DNA of 64,000 nt, from the NCBI RefSeq assembly GCF_023264675.1, contig NZ_JAHFVG010000001.1, positions 1-64,000 of the forward strand. The letters run 5' to 3'. Shown here piece after piece: positions 58,287-64,000 of this stretch (its first letter is position 1; each line of letters opens with the position of its first letter). The position numbers and the translations under genes were made by a program. Below the pieces are notes generated by a model that made no database searches, was not told the DNA's origin, and worked only from the letters and a program-made list of their open reading frames with translations. The stretch is from Rhodococcus sp. (in: high G+C Gram-positive bacteria) (GTDB lineage: Bacteria > Actinomycetota > Actinomycetes > Mycobacteriales > Mycobacteriaceae).

Positions 58287-59050
58287 TCCTCGCCGCGAGT
58301 GCCGAAATGCTGTATGTAGAGCTCCCGTTCATCGATCGCGTCAAGCGGATCAGCGAACGCGGAATGCAGGTCGAGATCTGGAACTGGGCCACCAAGGACA
58401 TCGACGAGCTGGCCACCAGCGGCGCGACGTTCTCGTCGATGACCGGCTACCTCGACGGCAATCTCACCGAGCCCGAGGGAATTTCACGGCTGATCGAGAC
58501 GGCACGCGAGTCCCTGATCGTCGCCGAGAAGCTCGATTCCCCCCGATTGAACTTGCACGGAACAGGTCTCGACGGCGATGGCCTGCCGGTGCGCCCGGTA
58601 GATGTGGTGACTCCCACGATGTGGTTGACGGCTGTGGAGACCCTGAAGAAGATGGCCGCGCTGGGCGAGGAAGCAAACAGGGTGTTCACGCTCGAAAACC
58701 TCAACCTGGCCGTCGACCATCCGCGTACCCCGTTCGCGAAGGCTGCGGACACTCTCGCGCTCGTTCGTGCCGTCGACAGTCCGTACCTGAAGATGAACCT
58801 CGACCTGTATCACGCGCAGATCGGCGAGGGCAATCTCATTGCCCTGCTGGAGGAATCGCTTCCATACATCGGCGAGATCCAGGTTGCCGACGTCCCCGGA
58901 CGCTGCGAACCCGGCACCGGCGAGATCAACTACCCCGCGGTCGCGGCCGCGCTGCGACGCATCGGCTACACCGGCGTCGTGGGCCTGGAGGGCTGGGCTT
59001 CGGGTGATCCGGACGCCGCTCTCGACGCGTTCGAGGCCGCCTTCGCCTGA
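58283..59050 (+). CDS. Sugar phosphate isomerase/epimerase (hydroxypyruvate-isomerase-like TIM barrel)
   Basis: Xylose-isomerase-like TIM-barrel protein of 255 residues. Metal/substrate residues appear in EIWNWATKDIDEL, LNLHGTGLDGDGLP, FTLENLNLAVDHP (catalytic Glu) and KMNLDLYHAQIGEGN, as in Hyi/IolI-like isomerases. It would interconvert keto/aldo forms or epimerise the product of the dehydrogenase. It overlaps the preceding gene and completes the LacI-controlled operon; no transporter is linked. Confidence 0.86.
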   Translation: MILAASAEMLYVELPFIDRVKRISERGMQVEIWNWATKDIDELATSGATFSSMTGYLDGNLTEPEGISRLIETARESLIVAEKLDSPRLNLHGTGLDGDGLPVRPVDVVTPTMWLTAVETLKKMAALGEEANRVFTLENLNLAVDHPRTPFAKAADTLALVRAVDSPYLKMNLDLYHAQIGEGNLIALLEESLPYIGEIQVADVPGRCEPGTGEINYPAVAAALRRIGYTGVVGLEGWASGDPDAALDAFEAAFA

Positions 59051-59073
59051 TTCGAACGTATGTATCAACAGGG

Positions 59074-59227
59074 TGTGGATAGATCTGTGGAAATCTCGAG
59101 GACCACGGGCCCGAACCTGTGGATGGGCTGGGGATAAACCTCGGCCCATCCTGCATTTCCGCAGCTAGAAGGCCATAGATGTGAATTACATGCCTGTGAG
59201 TAACTTCGGACCCACCGTTGTGGATAA
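59074..59227 (+). other. Cluster of five DnaA-box-like sequences
   Basis: TGTGGATAA is perfect at 59219-59227. TGTGGATAG (59074), TGGGGATAA (59129), TGTGGATGG (59118) and TGTGGAAAT (59086) match at 8, 8, 7 and 7 of nine positions. All are in the same orientation within 154 bp upstream of the flavodoxin-like gene. No replication genes adjoin it. Confidence 0.4.
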
Positions 59228-59237
59228 GGTGAGCCGT

Positions 59238-59696
59238 ATGGCGACATCGCTCATCGTGTGCAACTCGGTCGCGCACGGAAACACCCAGAAAATCGCCGAC
59301 GCCATCGGTGAGGTTCTGAGTGCGACCGTCGTGTCGACGTCCTCGGCGAAGGTCTCCGACGAGGCCCTCGTCGGATTCGGTTCCGGGATCTACCGCGGGA
59401 AGTTCGACGCCGACCTCCGTGCCTTCGTGGACTCGCTGCCTCCGCAGAACGGCCGCAAGGCATTCGTCTTCGCCACGAGCGGGCTCGCCGAATCCCGCTT
59501 CATGAGGTTCTCCCGCTCGTTCGTCGACGCAGTGGAGGACAAGGGTTTCGAGGTAGTCGGCGGATTTTCCTGCCGAGGCTTCGACACCTACGGTCCGTTC
59601 CGACTGGTCGGCGGAATTCGCCGGGGAAAACCGGACGCCGCCGATCTCGCGTCCGCACGCGCCTTCGCCGAGCATCTGAAGGATTCGCTCGACTGA
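59238..59696 (+). CDS. Flavodoxin-like protein
   Basis: Flavodoxin-fold protein of 152 residues. The phosphate-binding loop NSVAHGNTQKIADAI (about 9-23) corresponds to the S/T-x-T-G-N-T loop, with FGSGIYRGKFD and FATSGLAESRFMR as later FMN contacts. It resembles long-standing actinobacterial 'flavodoxin domain' proteins related to protoporphyrinogen or menaquinone-linked oxidoreductases. ATG 59238 follows AAGG; GTG 59229 is possible. A DnaA-box-like cluster lies upstream and a hairpin terminator downstream. Confidence 0.84.
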   Translation: MATSLIVCNSVAHGNTQKIADAIGEVLSATVVSTSSAKVSDEALVGFGSGIYRGKFDADLRAFVDSLPPQNGRKAFVFATSGLAESRFMRFSRSFVDAVEDKGFEVVGGFSCRGFDTYGPFRLVGGIRRGKPDAADLASARAFAEHLKDSLD

Positions 59697-59712
59697 GAGG
59701 AACCCGGATCGT

Positions 59713-59733
59713 CGTTCTCAGACTGCGAGAACG
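59713..59733. terminator. Terminator hairpin
   Basis: CGTTCTC-AGACTGC-GAGAACG, 7-bp perfect stem, 17 bp after the flavodoxin-like gene stop. Confidence 0.6.
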
Positions 59734-59802
59734 GCTCTGGACGCCAGTGCGGCGCCGGGTGTGGGCTGACGGGGAATCAGTCACCGAGTCAAGGAGGACT
59801 CC

Positions 59803-60588
59803 ATGAGCGAGAACCCCCGCGTAGCCATCGTCACCGGAGCAGCCCGAGGAATCGGCCGCAGCATCGCCGAACGTCTCGGTCGCGACGGCTTGCACGTCGT
59901 CGTTGCCGACCTGCCCGGATCCAAAGCAGGCATCGACGAGACGGTCGGCACCATCACCGCGGCCGGCGGAGTCGCGAGCGGGGCCGAGGTGGACGTCGTC
60001 GACGAGGAGTCGGTCAACGCCCTCGTGCGCACCGCAGTCGACGCCGGCGGAAAGTTGGATGTGTTCGTCGCCAACGCGGGCATCGCTCAGGTCGAGGAAC
60101 TGCTGAAGTACGACAGCGCCGATTTCGACAAGATCTTCGATGTCAACGTCAAGGGCGTATTCAACTCCTATCGCGCTGCGGCCACTCAGTTCATCGCCCA
60201 GGGCGGTGGCGGCAAGATCATCGGAGCCGCTTCGATCGTGGCATTCCGGCCCTTTGCTCTCCTGGGCCCGTACTCCGCAACCAAGTGGGCCGTACGCGGT
60301 CTCACCCAGGCCGCTGCCATGGAGTGGGCCGAACACAACATCACCGTCAATGCCTACGGTCCCGGCATCGTCGGCACCGATATGTGGGATCTCATCGACG
60401 AGAAGCTCGCCGCGAAGAACGGCCAGCAGAAGGGCGAGGCGCTGGCCGAGAACGCGAAGTCCATCCTCCTCGGACGCGTTTCCGTCCCCGACGACGTGGC
60501 GAAGCTGGTGAGCTTCATGGCTTCACCCGACTCCGACTACGTCACCGGCCAGACGATGCTCGTCGACGGCGGAATCCAGTTCTCCTGA
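59803..60588 (+). CDS. SDR dehydrogenase, acetoin/diacetyl reductase-like
   Basis: Short-chain dehydrogenase of 261 residues. TGAARGIGRSIAERLG (cofactor loop), ANAGIAQVEELLKYD, catalytic Ser in GAASIVA, YSATKWA and the C-terminal SDYVTGQTMLVDGGIQFS. The overall pattern, including VNAYGPGIVGTDMWDLID, resembles the SDR in the butanediol operon at 16971, so the two are paralogues. The likely reaction is NAD-linked oxidation of a secondary alcohol or sugar alcohol. The ribosome site GGAGG is strong. It converges on an IclR gene. Confidence 0.88.
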   Translation: MSENPRVAIVTGAARGIGRSIAERLGRDGLHVVVADLPGSKAGIDETVGTITAAGGVASGAEVDVVDEESVNALVRTAVDAGGKLDVFVANAGIAQVEELLKYDSADFDKIFDVNVKGVFNSYRAAATQFIAQGGGGKIIGAASIVAFRPFALLGPYSATKWAVRGLTQAAAMEWAEHNITVNAYGPGIVGTDMWDLIDEKLAAKNGQQKGEALAENAKSILLGRVSVPDDVAKLVSFMASPDSDYVTGQTMLVDGGIQFS

Positions 60589-60597
60589 CGCTGCACT

Positions 60598-60616
60598 CTC
60601 GCTGAAACGGAGCGAG
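60598..60616. terminator. Bidirectional terminator hairpin
   Basis: CTCGCT-GAAACGG-AGCGAG between the convergent SDR (+, stop at 60588) and IclR (-, stop at 60618) genes. Confidence 0.55.
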
Positions 60617-60617
60617 A

Positions 60618-61415
60618 TCAGCCGGTGCGCAACCACCGGCTGATCTCGTTCGCCGTGGACCGCAGCGCGTGCTCGAGTTCGGCGGCTCGCTTTCGGTCCA
60701 CGTCACGGTCGGGGGTGCTGATCGCCACGGCGCCGGTGACGGCTCCCGCGGCATTGTGCACGGCGACCGCCGCGCAGGCCTCGCTCGGTACGAATTCTCC
60801 ACGCTCCCAAGCGACGCCGCGGCGAGAAACTTCCGCCAGATGACGGCGCAGATCTCCGCGGTCGGTGATCGTGGTGGAGGTGAGTCGCTCGGTGCCGTGG
60901 GCGTCGAGATACTCGCCGGCCTCCTCCGTCGTCATCGCCGCCAGCAGAATCTTTCCGAACGCCGTGGCGTGGCCTGCCTCGTGGAAGCCGAAGTTCATCG
61001 GGTTGATGCGCGGGTGAACCGGACAGTCTTCGACATGCGCGACGACGACGTCGGCGCCTCGGTACACCGCGAAGTAACTTGCCGCGCCGACCGTCTCGTG
61101 AAGTCGGGCTATTCTTTGACGCACCACGCCGGGCACACCGACCTGACGGTGCAGGCTCACACCGAGTCGGTCGAGCTTGTAGCCGAGCTCGAACCGCTTG
61201 GCCGTTTTGAGGTGGACGAGGTAGTCGCACCCCACCAGCACTTGAAGCAACCGGTAGGTGGTCGGCAGTGGGAATCCCAACTCCTCCGACACTTCTTTGG
61301 CCGTGGCCCCGCCGCGGTCGGCGACGACTTCGAGAACCGCGAGTGTTTTCTCCACCGTCGCTACCCCACCGGCGCCCGAGCGCTGAGGTCTGTCGGTGGG
61401 CCCGCCGGTGTTCAT
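60618..61415 (-). CDS. IclR-family transcriptional regulator
   Basis: IclR-type regulator of 265 residues. The N-terminal winged helix reads VEKTLAVLEVVADRGGATAK and LPTTYRLLQVLVGCDYLVHL (about 20-65). The effector domain has conserved HEAGHATAFGKILLAA and the C-terminal SEACAAVAVHNAAGAVTGAV. Such proteins control sugar or aromatic catabolism. ATG 61415 lies downstream of a weak purine-rich site; an in-frame GTG at 61430 is possible. It is convergent with the SDR and is the last chromosomal gene with a clear function before the mobile element. Confidence 0.88.
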   Translation of the reverse strand: MNTGGPTDRPQRSGAGGVATVEKTLAVLEVVADRGGATAKEVSEELGFPLPTTYRLLQVLVGCDYLVHLKTAKRFELGYKLDRLGVSLHRQVGVPGVVRQRIARLHETVGAASYFAVYRGADVVVAHVEDCPVHPRINPMNFGFHEAGHATAFGKILLAAMTTEEAGEYLDAHGTERLTSTTITDRGDLRRHLAEVSRRGVAWERGEFVPSEACAAVAVHNAAGAVTGAVAISTPDRDVDRKRAAELEHALRSTANEISRWLRTG

Positions 61416-61445
61416 CTCGTCTCGGAGCACACCCCTGAGTCTGTC

Positions 61446-61694
61446 TCACCCCGTCCGATCGCCGCAATCAGCTCCCCGGTTGCGAGCGCAGACGTTCCCG
61501 GGCAGCGTCGGTTCCAGACACGTGCTGTGTGTCGACGCTCGATCGCCCGGACTGCGGTCCAGCTCCGAGTTGACCAGTACCGCGCTTCGTCCGTCGCAAG
61601 TGGTGCGACACTGCACCGCTGCGGCCACGGCCGTGCTGACCTCAGCGGCACACGGCAGATAGACCACCGGCGGAAAATTCTCGCGGATGTTCAT
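61446..61694 (-). CDS. Possible small cysteine-containing protein
   Basis: Tentative 82-residue frame with six cysteines (YLPCAAEV, CRTTCDGRS, STHSTCLEP, NVCARN, DCGDRTG). ATG 61694 is preceded by GGGGG six bases upstream. No family is recognised, and composition alone cannot separate it from chance coding in GC-rich DNA. It lies in the 608-bp region 61416-62023 between the IclR gene and the integrase, which otherwise holds a terminator, the att site and integrase control sequence. Confidence 0.35.
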   Translation of the reverse strand: MNIRENFPPVVYLPCAAEVSTAVAAAVQCRTTCDGRSAVLVNSELDRSPGDRASTHSTCLEPTLPGNVCARNRGADCGDRTG

Positions 61695-61801
61695 GTTTCG
61701 CCCCCTGCTCATCGCGCGCCTCGACTCGATGCAAGGGCGTGTACTGAGGTTGGGCGCCCAGTACTCGGCGTCGGTTCCAGCGGGGTTGCGGAGACACGAA
61801 G

Positions 61802-61835
61802 AAGCCCCTCACCGGATCGTGCTGGTGAGGGGCTT
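61802..61835. terminator. Terminator downstream of tRNA-Thr fragment
   Basis: AAGCCCCTCACC / GGTGAGGGGCTT, 12-bp perfect stem with a 10-nt loop, 12 bp beyond the tRNA 3' end on the minus strand. It is the original tRNA terminator. Confidence 0.75.
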
Positions 61836-61846
61836 TGCGCTCTCGG

Positions 61847-61891
61847 AGCCGCCTAAGAGAATCGAACTCTTGACCTTTTCATTACGAGTGA
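61847..61891 (-). other. 3' half of tRNA-Thr(CGT) = attachment site (left end of mobile element)
   Basis: On the minus strand the sequence runs CACTCGTAATGAAAAGGTC, then AAGAG-TTCGATT-CTCTT (T-arm) and AGGCGGCT (acceptor 3' strand plus discriminator). The anticodon loop CTCGTAA gives CGT (Thr). Upstream of the anticodon loop the pairing fails after about two bases, so the 5' half is absent. This is the usual duplicated 3' half left by integration into a tRNA gene; the intact copy should lie at the element's far end. Confidence 0.8.
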
Positions 61892-61952
61892 TGCGTTGAT
61901 GTATAATTGACCTGGGATCTCACCCGTAAATCCCCTGGTAGACGGACTTTTT

Positions 61953-61991
61953 GGTACTCGGTACTGTCATATTCCAGCACCGTGTAGTACC
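61953..61991. repeat. Possible integrase arm-type sites
   Basis: GGTACT occurs at 61953-61958 and 61960-61965, and inverted as AGTACC at 61986-61991, between the att core and the integrase gene. Such short repeats are typical of arm sites for tyrosine integrases or of excisionase sites. Confidence 0.3.
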
Positions 61992-62023
61992 CACTGATAG
62001 TCCCCCCAGGATAGGACCCAGTT

Positions 62024-63328
62024 ATGCCAAGAGACGGTAAGAGGCGAATCAAGGGCGAAGGCGGCTACTCGTACGACGAGGAAACCGGCATGCACGAGTT
62101 TTCCGCTGAACTGCTCCCAGACCCGATCACGGGCAAGCGCCGGCGCGTCAAAAAGCGCGGCAAGGATCAGGCCGAGACGCTCGTGCGGTTCAACGAAGCG
62201 AAACGGTTGATCCAGGACGGATTCGATCCAACCGTCGTCAACAAGGAGACTCTGGCCGGCTGGTTGACCTTCTGGCTCTCCACCATCGTCAAGGTCGAGA
62301 AGAAGCCGAAGACGTACGTCTCCTACGAGCATTCGGTGCGGAAGCACATCATCCCGGCGCTCGGCGACAAGCTGAAGCTGAAGGAGATGCGGCCTGAACA
62401 CGTACGCGAGATGCACCGTGAGATTCACAAGAAGTTCCCGCCCAAGGGGAGCCCTCCCACCGCAAAAAAGGCGCACGAGGTGCTCTCGGCCGGCCTGACT
62501 TCAGCCGTGGCGCACGAACGCACGCACCGCAATGTCGCATCGCTGGTTCCAAAGCCAACGGCCGAGTCGAACCGGGAGGCATTCACGGTCGCCGAGGTCG
62601 AGAAGATCTTCAACTACTGCATCCAGCACGACCCGGCAAACTTTGCTCGGTGGGCGACCGCGTTCCTTACTGGCAGCCGGCAGTCCGAGGTGCTCGGGCT
62701 TCAGTGGTCGAAGGTTGACCTGCGTACCAAGATGATTCAGCTCGACAGCCAGCTGCAGACGCTGACCAAGTCGCACGGCTGCACCATGCTCAATGAGCTG
62801 GATGACAAGACCGGAAAGAACAAGTGGTCTTGCACGCGGCAGCGCGGTTACGCCTGCCCGGACTGGAAGTGGGATACACCACCTGGAATGCGCGCCGAGC
62901 ACATCCACAACTCGATGGTGCTCACGAACCCGAAGTCCAAGGCTGGCATCCGCATGATCCCAATCGCGGCTCCCCTGGCTGCCGCACTGCAGCAGCACAA
63001 AGCACTCTACGCGCGACCAAACGAGTGGGATCTGCTGTTCACTGAGGTCGACAAGGACGGCAACGTGCGACCAGTCACCACGGTCCATGACCAGCGAGCA
63101 TGGAAGGCCATGTTGGAGAAGGCCGGCGTGCGACACCTGCCGCTACACTCCGCAAGGCACACCACTGCAACGCTTCTCGCGAATGCCGGCATCGACATCG
63201 ACATCATCATGAGTATCATCGGCCACAGTCAGATCCTGGCGACGAAGGGCTACGTCCACCTCGATCAGAGCGTGAAGGCGAAAGCGCTCGACACCGCGTT
63301 CGGCGGCATGTTCAGCCTGAGTTCGTAG
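62024..63328 (+). CDS. int: Tyrosine recombinase / integrase
   Basis: Site-specific integrase of 434 residues. The N-terminal arm-binding domain (YSYDEETGMHEFSAEL, RVKKRGKDQAE) is followed by a SAM-like core-binding domain (TYVSYEHSVRKHIIPALGDK) and the catalytic domain with Arg in LTGSRQSEVLGLQW (about 224), His-x2-Arg in LPLHSARHTTATLL (about 375), IGHSQ and Tyr in KGYVHLD. An insertion with cysteines (HGCTML...WSCTRQRGYACPDW) may bind zinc. It lies 133 bp from the tRNA-derived att core, in the usual orientation for self-integration. Confidence 0.94.
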   Translation: MPRDGKRRIKGEGGYSYDEETGMHEFSAELLPDPITGKRRRVKKRGKDQAETLVRFNEAKRLIQDGFDPTVVNKETLAGWLTFWLSTIVKVEKKPKTYVSYEHSVRKHIIPALGDKLKLKEMRPEHVREMHREIHKKFPPKGSPPTAKKAHEVLSAGLTSAVAHERTHRNVASLVPKPTAESNREAFTVAEVEKIFNYCIQHDPANFARWATAFLTGSRQSEVLGLQWSKVDLRTKMIQLDSQLQTLTKSHGCTMLNELDDKTGKNKWSCTRQRGYACPDWKWDTPPGMRAEHIHNSMVLTNPKSKAGIRMIPIAAPLAAALQQHKALYARPNEWDLLFTEVDKDGNVRPVTTVHDQRAWKAMLEKAGVRHLPLHSARHTTATLLANAGIDIDIIMSIIGHSQILATKGYVHLDQSVKAKALDTAFGGMFSLSS

Positions 63329-63334
63329 CGAAGA

Positions 63335-63350
63335 GTTGCGCTGACGCAAC
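63335..63350. terminator. Hairpin after integrase
   Basis: GTTGCG-CTGA-CGCAAC, 6-bp stem just after the integrase stop. GAGAC and GTCTC near 63390-63410 could form a second stem. The 120-bp gap to the next gene holds only these. Confidence 0.5.
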
Positions 63351-63449
63351 TTAGCCGATAGCGTACGCAACATAGCAAAGCGCCCCCGCAGAGACCGGCA
63401 AGTCTCCACGAGGGCTTCGTCACCAAACTGTCTGAGAGGTTGGCAACGC

Positions 63450-63674
63450 ATGAATATCGTACTCGATCGCCCGGAAGTTCATCTCCCGCAGGCGGCGCTC
63501 CCCGACTGGGAGATTGAATCCGTGGAACCGCAGGAAGCGGCGAACGAACACATCTGGAAGCTTCATTACAATCATGGCGGTTTTCATAAGGTCACCTTCG
63601 TCAACGGCCAGATCGACTACTTCTACGGCGATGACATGAAGGTAGCCGATCTCATGGCGCGGGTAGCTGCCTGA
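63450..63674 (+). CDS. Small hypothetical protein of mobile element
   Basis: Unrecognised 74-residue protein, rich in aromatic and acidic residues (LPDWEIESVEPQEAAN, HIWKLHYNHGGFHKVTF, YFYGDDMKVADLM). GAGAGG precedes the ATG, and its stop TGA overlaps the next ATG (TGATG), so it is translated with the DUF2637-type gene. Its codon use is less GC-biased than the chromosomal genes. Function unknown. Confidence 0.7.
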   Translation: MNIVLDRPEVHLPQAALPDWEIESVEPQEAANEHIWKLHYNHGGFHKVTFVNGQIDYFYGDDMKVADLMARVAA

Positions 63675-64000
63675 TGAAGACTCCGAAGATCACCGCCCTT
63701 GGCGCATCCACCGCTGCAGCAGTCGGCATCGGCGCTGTCGCCTTCTCGATGTCGTTCACTGCCCTCACAGAGCTTGCGGCCGAGAACGGAACGAACGGCT
63801 ACCAGGCGTGGGGATTCCCCGTCATCGTGGACGGCCTGATGATCGGCGCTACAGCGGCCACGGTCGGGCTCACGAACAAGGCATCGCGTGCGTACGCCTA
63901 CTTCGCACTCGCGCTCGGATCGGCACTCTCCCTGGCCGGCAACGTCGCTCACGCCGTCCAGGGAGGACAAGGCCCGATCGGCATCGCCATCGCCGCGATC
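63674..64000 (+). CDS. DUF2637-type membrane protein (3' end outside window)
   Basis: First 109 residues of a membrane protein cut by the right edge. Four hydrophobic segments are visible: GASTAAAVGIGAVAFSMSF, WGFPVIVDGLMIGATAATVG, AYFALALGSALSLAGNVAHA and the start of another. GYQAWGFPVIVDG and GNVAHAV match the DUF2637 (SpdA-like) family found on actinobacterial integrative/conjugative elements and plasmids, where it is linked with spread or replication. It overlaps the preceding stop by 1 bp. Confidence 0.78.
   Translation, partial: MKTPKITALGASTAAAVGIGAVAFSMSFTALTELAAENGTNGYQAWGFPVIVDGLMIGATAATVGLTNKASRAYAYFALALGSALSLAGNVAHAVQGGQGPIGIAIAAI

Noticed and set aside
59074..59227. Chromosomal or plasmid replication origin
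   Set aside because: Apart from the box-like motifs there is no AT-rich unwinding stretch, and no dnaA, dnaN, parA or rep gene adjoins it.

Overview
The window looks like chromosome from a high-GC mycolic-acid actinobacterium, most likely Rhodococcus or a close relative. The evidence is the GC-rich codon use with frequent GTG starts, many apparently leaderless genes (TANNNT six bases before the start codon), an IdeR/DtxR-like iron box, an NDMA-dependent alcohol dehydrogenase, and many oxidoreductases paired with GntR, LysR, IclR and GAF regulators. The assignment is by gene family, not by a species marker.

Layout. 0-6 kb: tail of an acyl-CoA synthetase, two paralogous membrane proteins, an MFS transporter with its GntR regulator, and a cluster of small membrane and HTH genes. 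6-12 kb: two secreted proteins, a cupredoxin lipoprotein, a probable copper-handling operon (His-rich membrane protein, PepSY protein, PCu(A)C chaperone, Tat-exported Dyp peroxidase), and a FhuF-like protein. 12-17 kb: FUSC and MFS exporters and a GAF-domain regulator. 17-24 kb: 2,3-butanediol/acetoin dehydrogenases, a LysR/SDR pair, an unrecognised ten-helix membrane protein and a two-domain flavin monooxygenase. 24-31 kb: a GntR-controlled operon with a BMP-type ABC importer, an ornithine-cyclodeaminase-family enzyme and a nucleoside-deaminase-family enzyme. 31-46 kb: aldo/keto reductase, RibD-like protein, CinA, an AcoR-like regulator with an aldehyde/alcohol dehydrogenase pair, an iron-siderophore binding protein, acyl-CoA dehydrogenase, SDR and an Old Yellow Enzyme. 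46-57 kb: phospholipase D, a diguanylate cyclase, a methyltransferase, a molybdenum hydroxylase and a multicopper oxidase fused to a repeat domain. 57-61.4 kb: a LacI-controlled sugar/inositol pair, a flavodoxin-like protein, an SDR and an IclR regulator. From about 61.89 kb the window enters an integrated mobile element. Its left boundary is the 3' half of a tRNA-Thr(CGT) gene, followed by a tyrosine integrase, a small protein and the start of a DUF2637-type membrane protein.

Main cross-cutting observations. (1) Three families of long palindromes recur between genes, and every well-separated convergent gene pair carries an inverted repeat. (2) The butanediol operon, the ten-helix membrane protein and the flavin monooxygenase share an upstream module: a direct repeat TGCAAC-N4-(T)GCAACCC next to a CRP/GlxR-like palindrome. 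This suggests one regulon, perhaps run by the GAF regulator encoded beside the butanediol genes. (3) The leader of the PepSY gene can form two mutually exclusive hairpins. (4) A cluster of DnaA-box-like sequences precedes the flavodoxin gene. The best candidates for undescribed biology are the 18.8-24 kb regulon, the BMP/cyclodeaminase/deaminase operon and the copper-operon leader.
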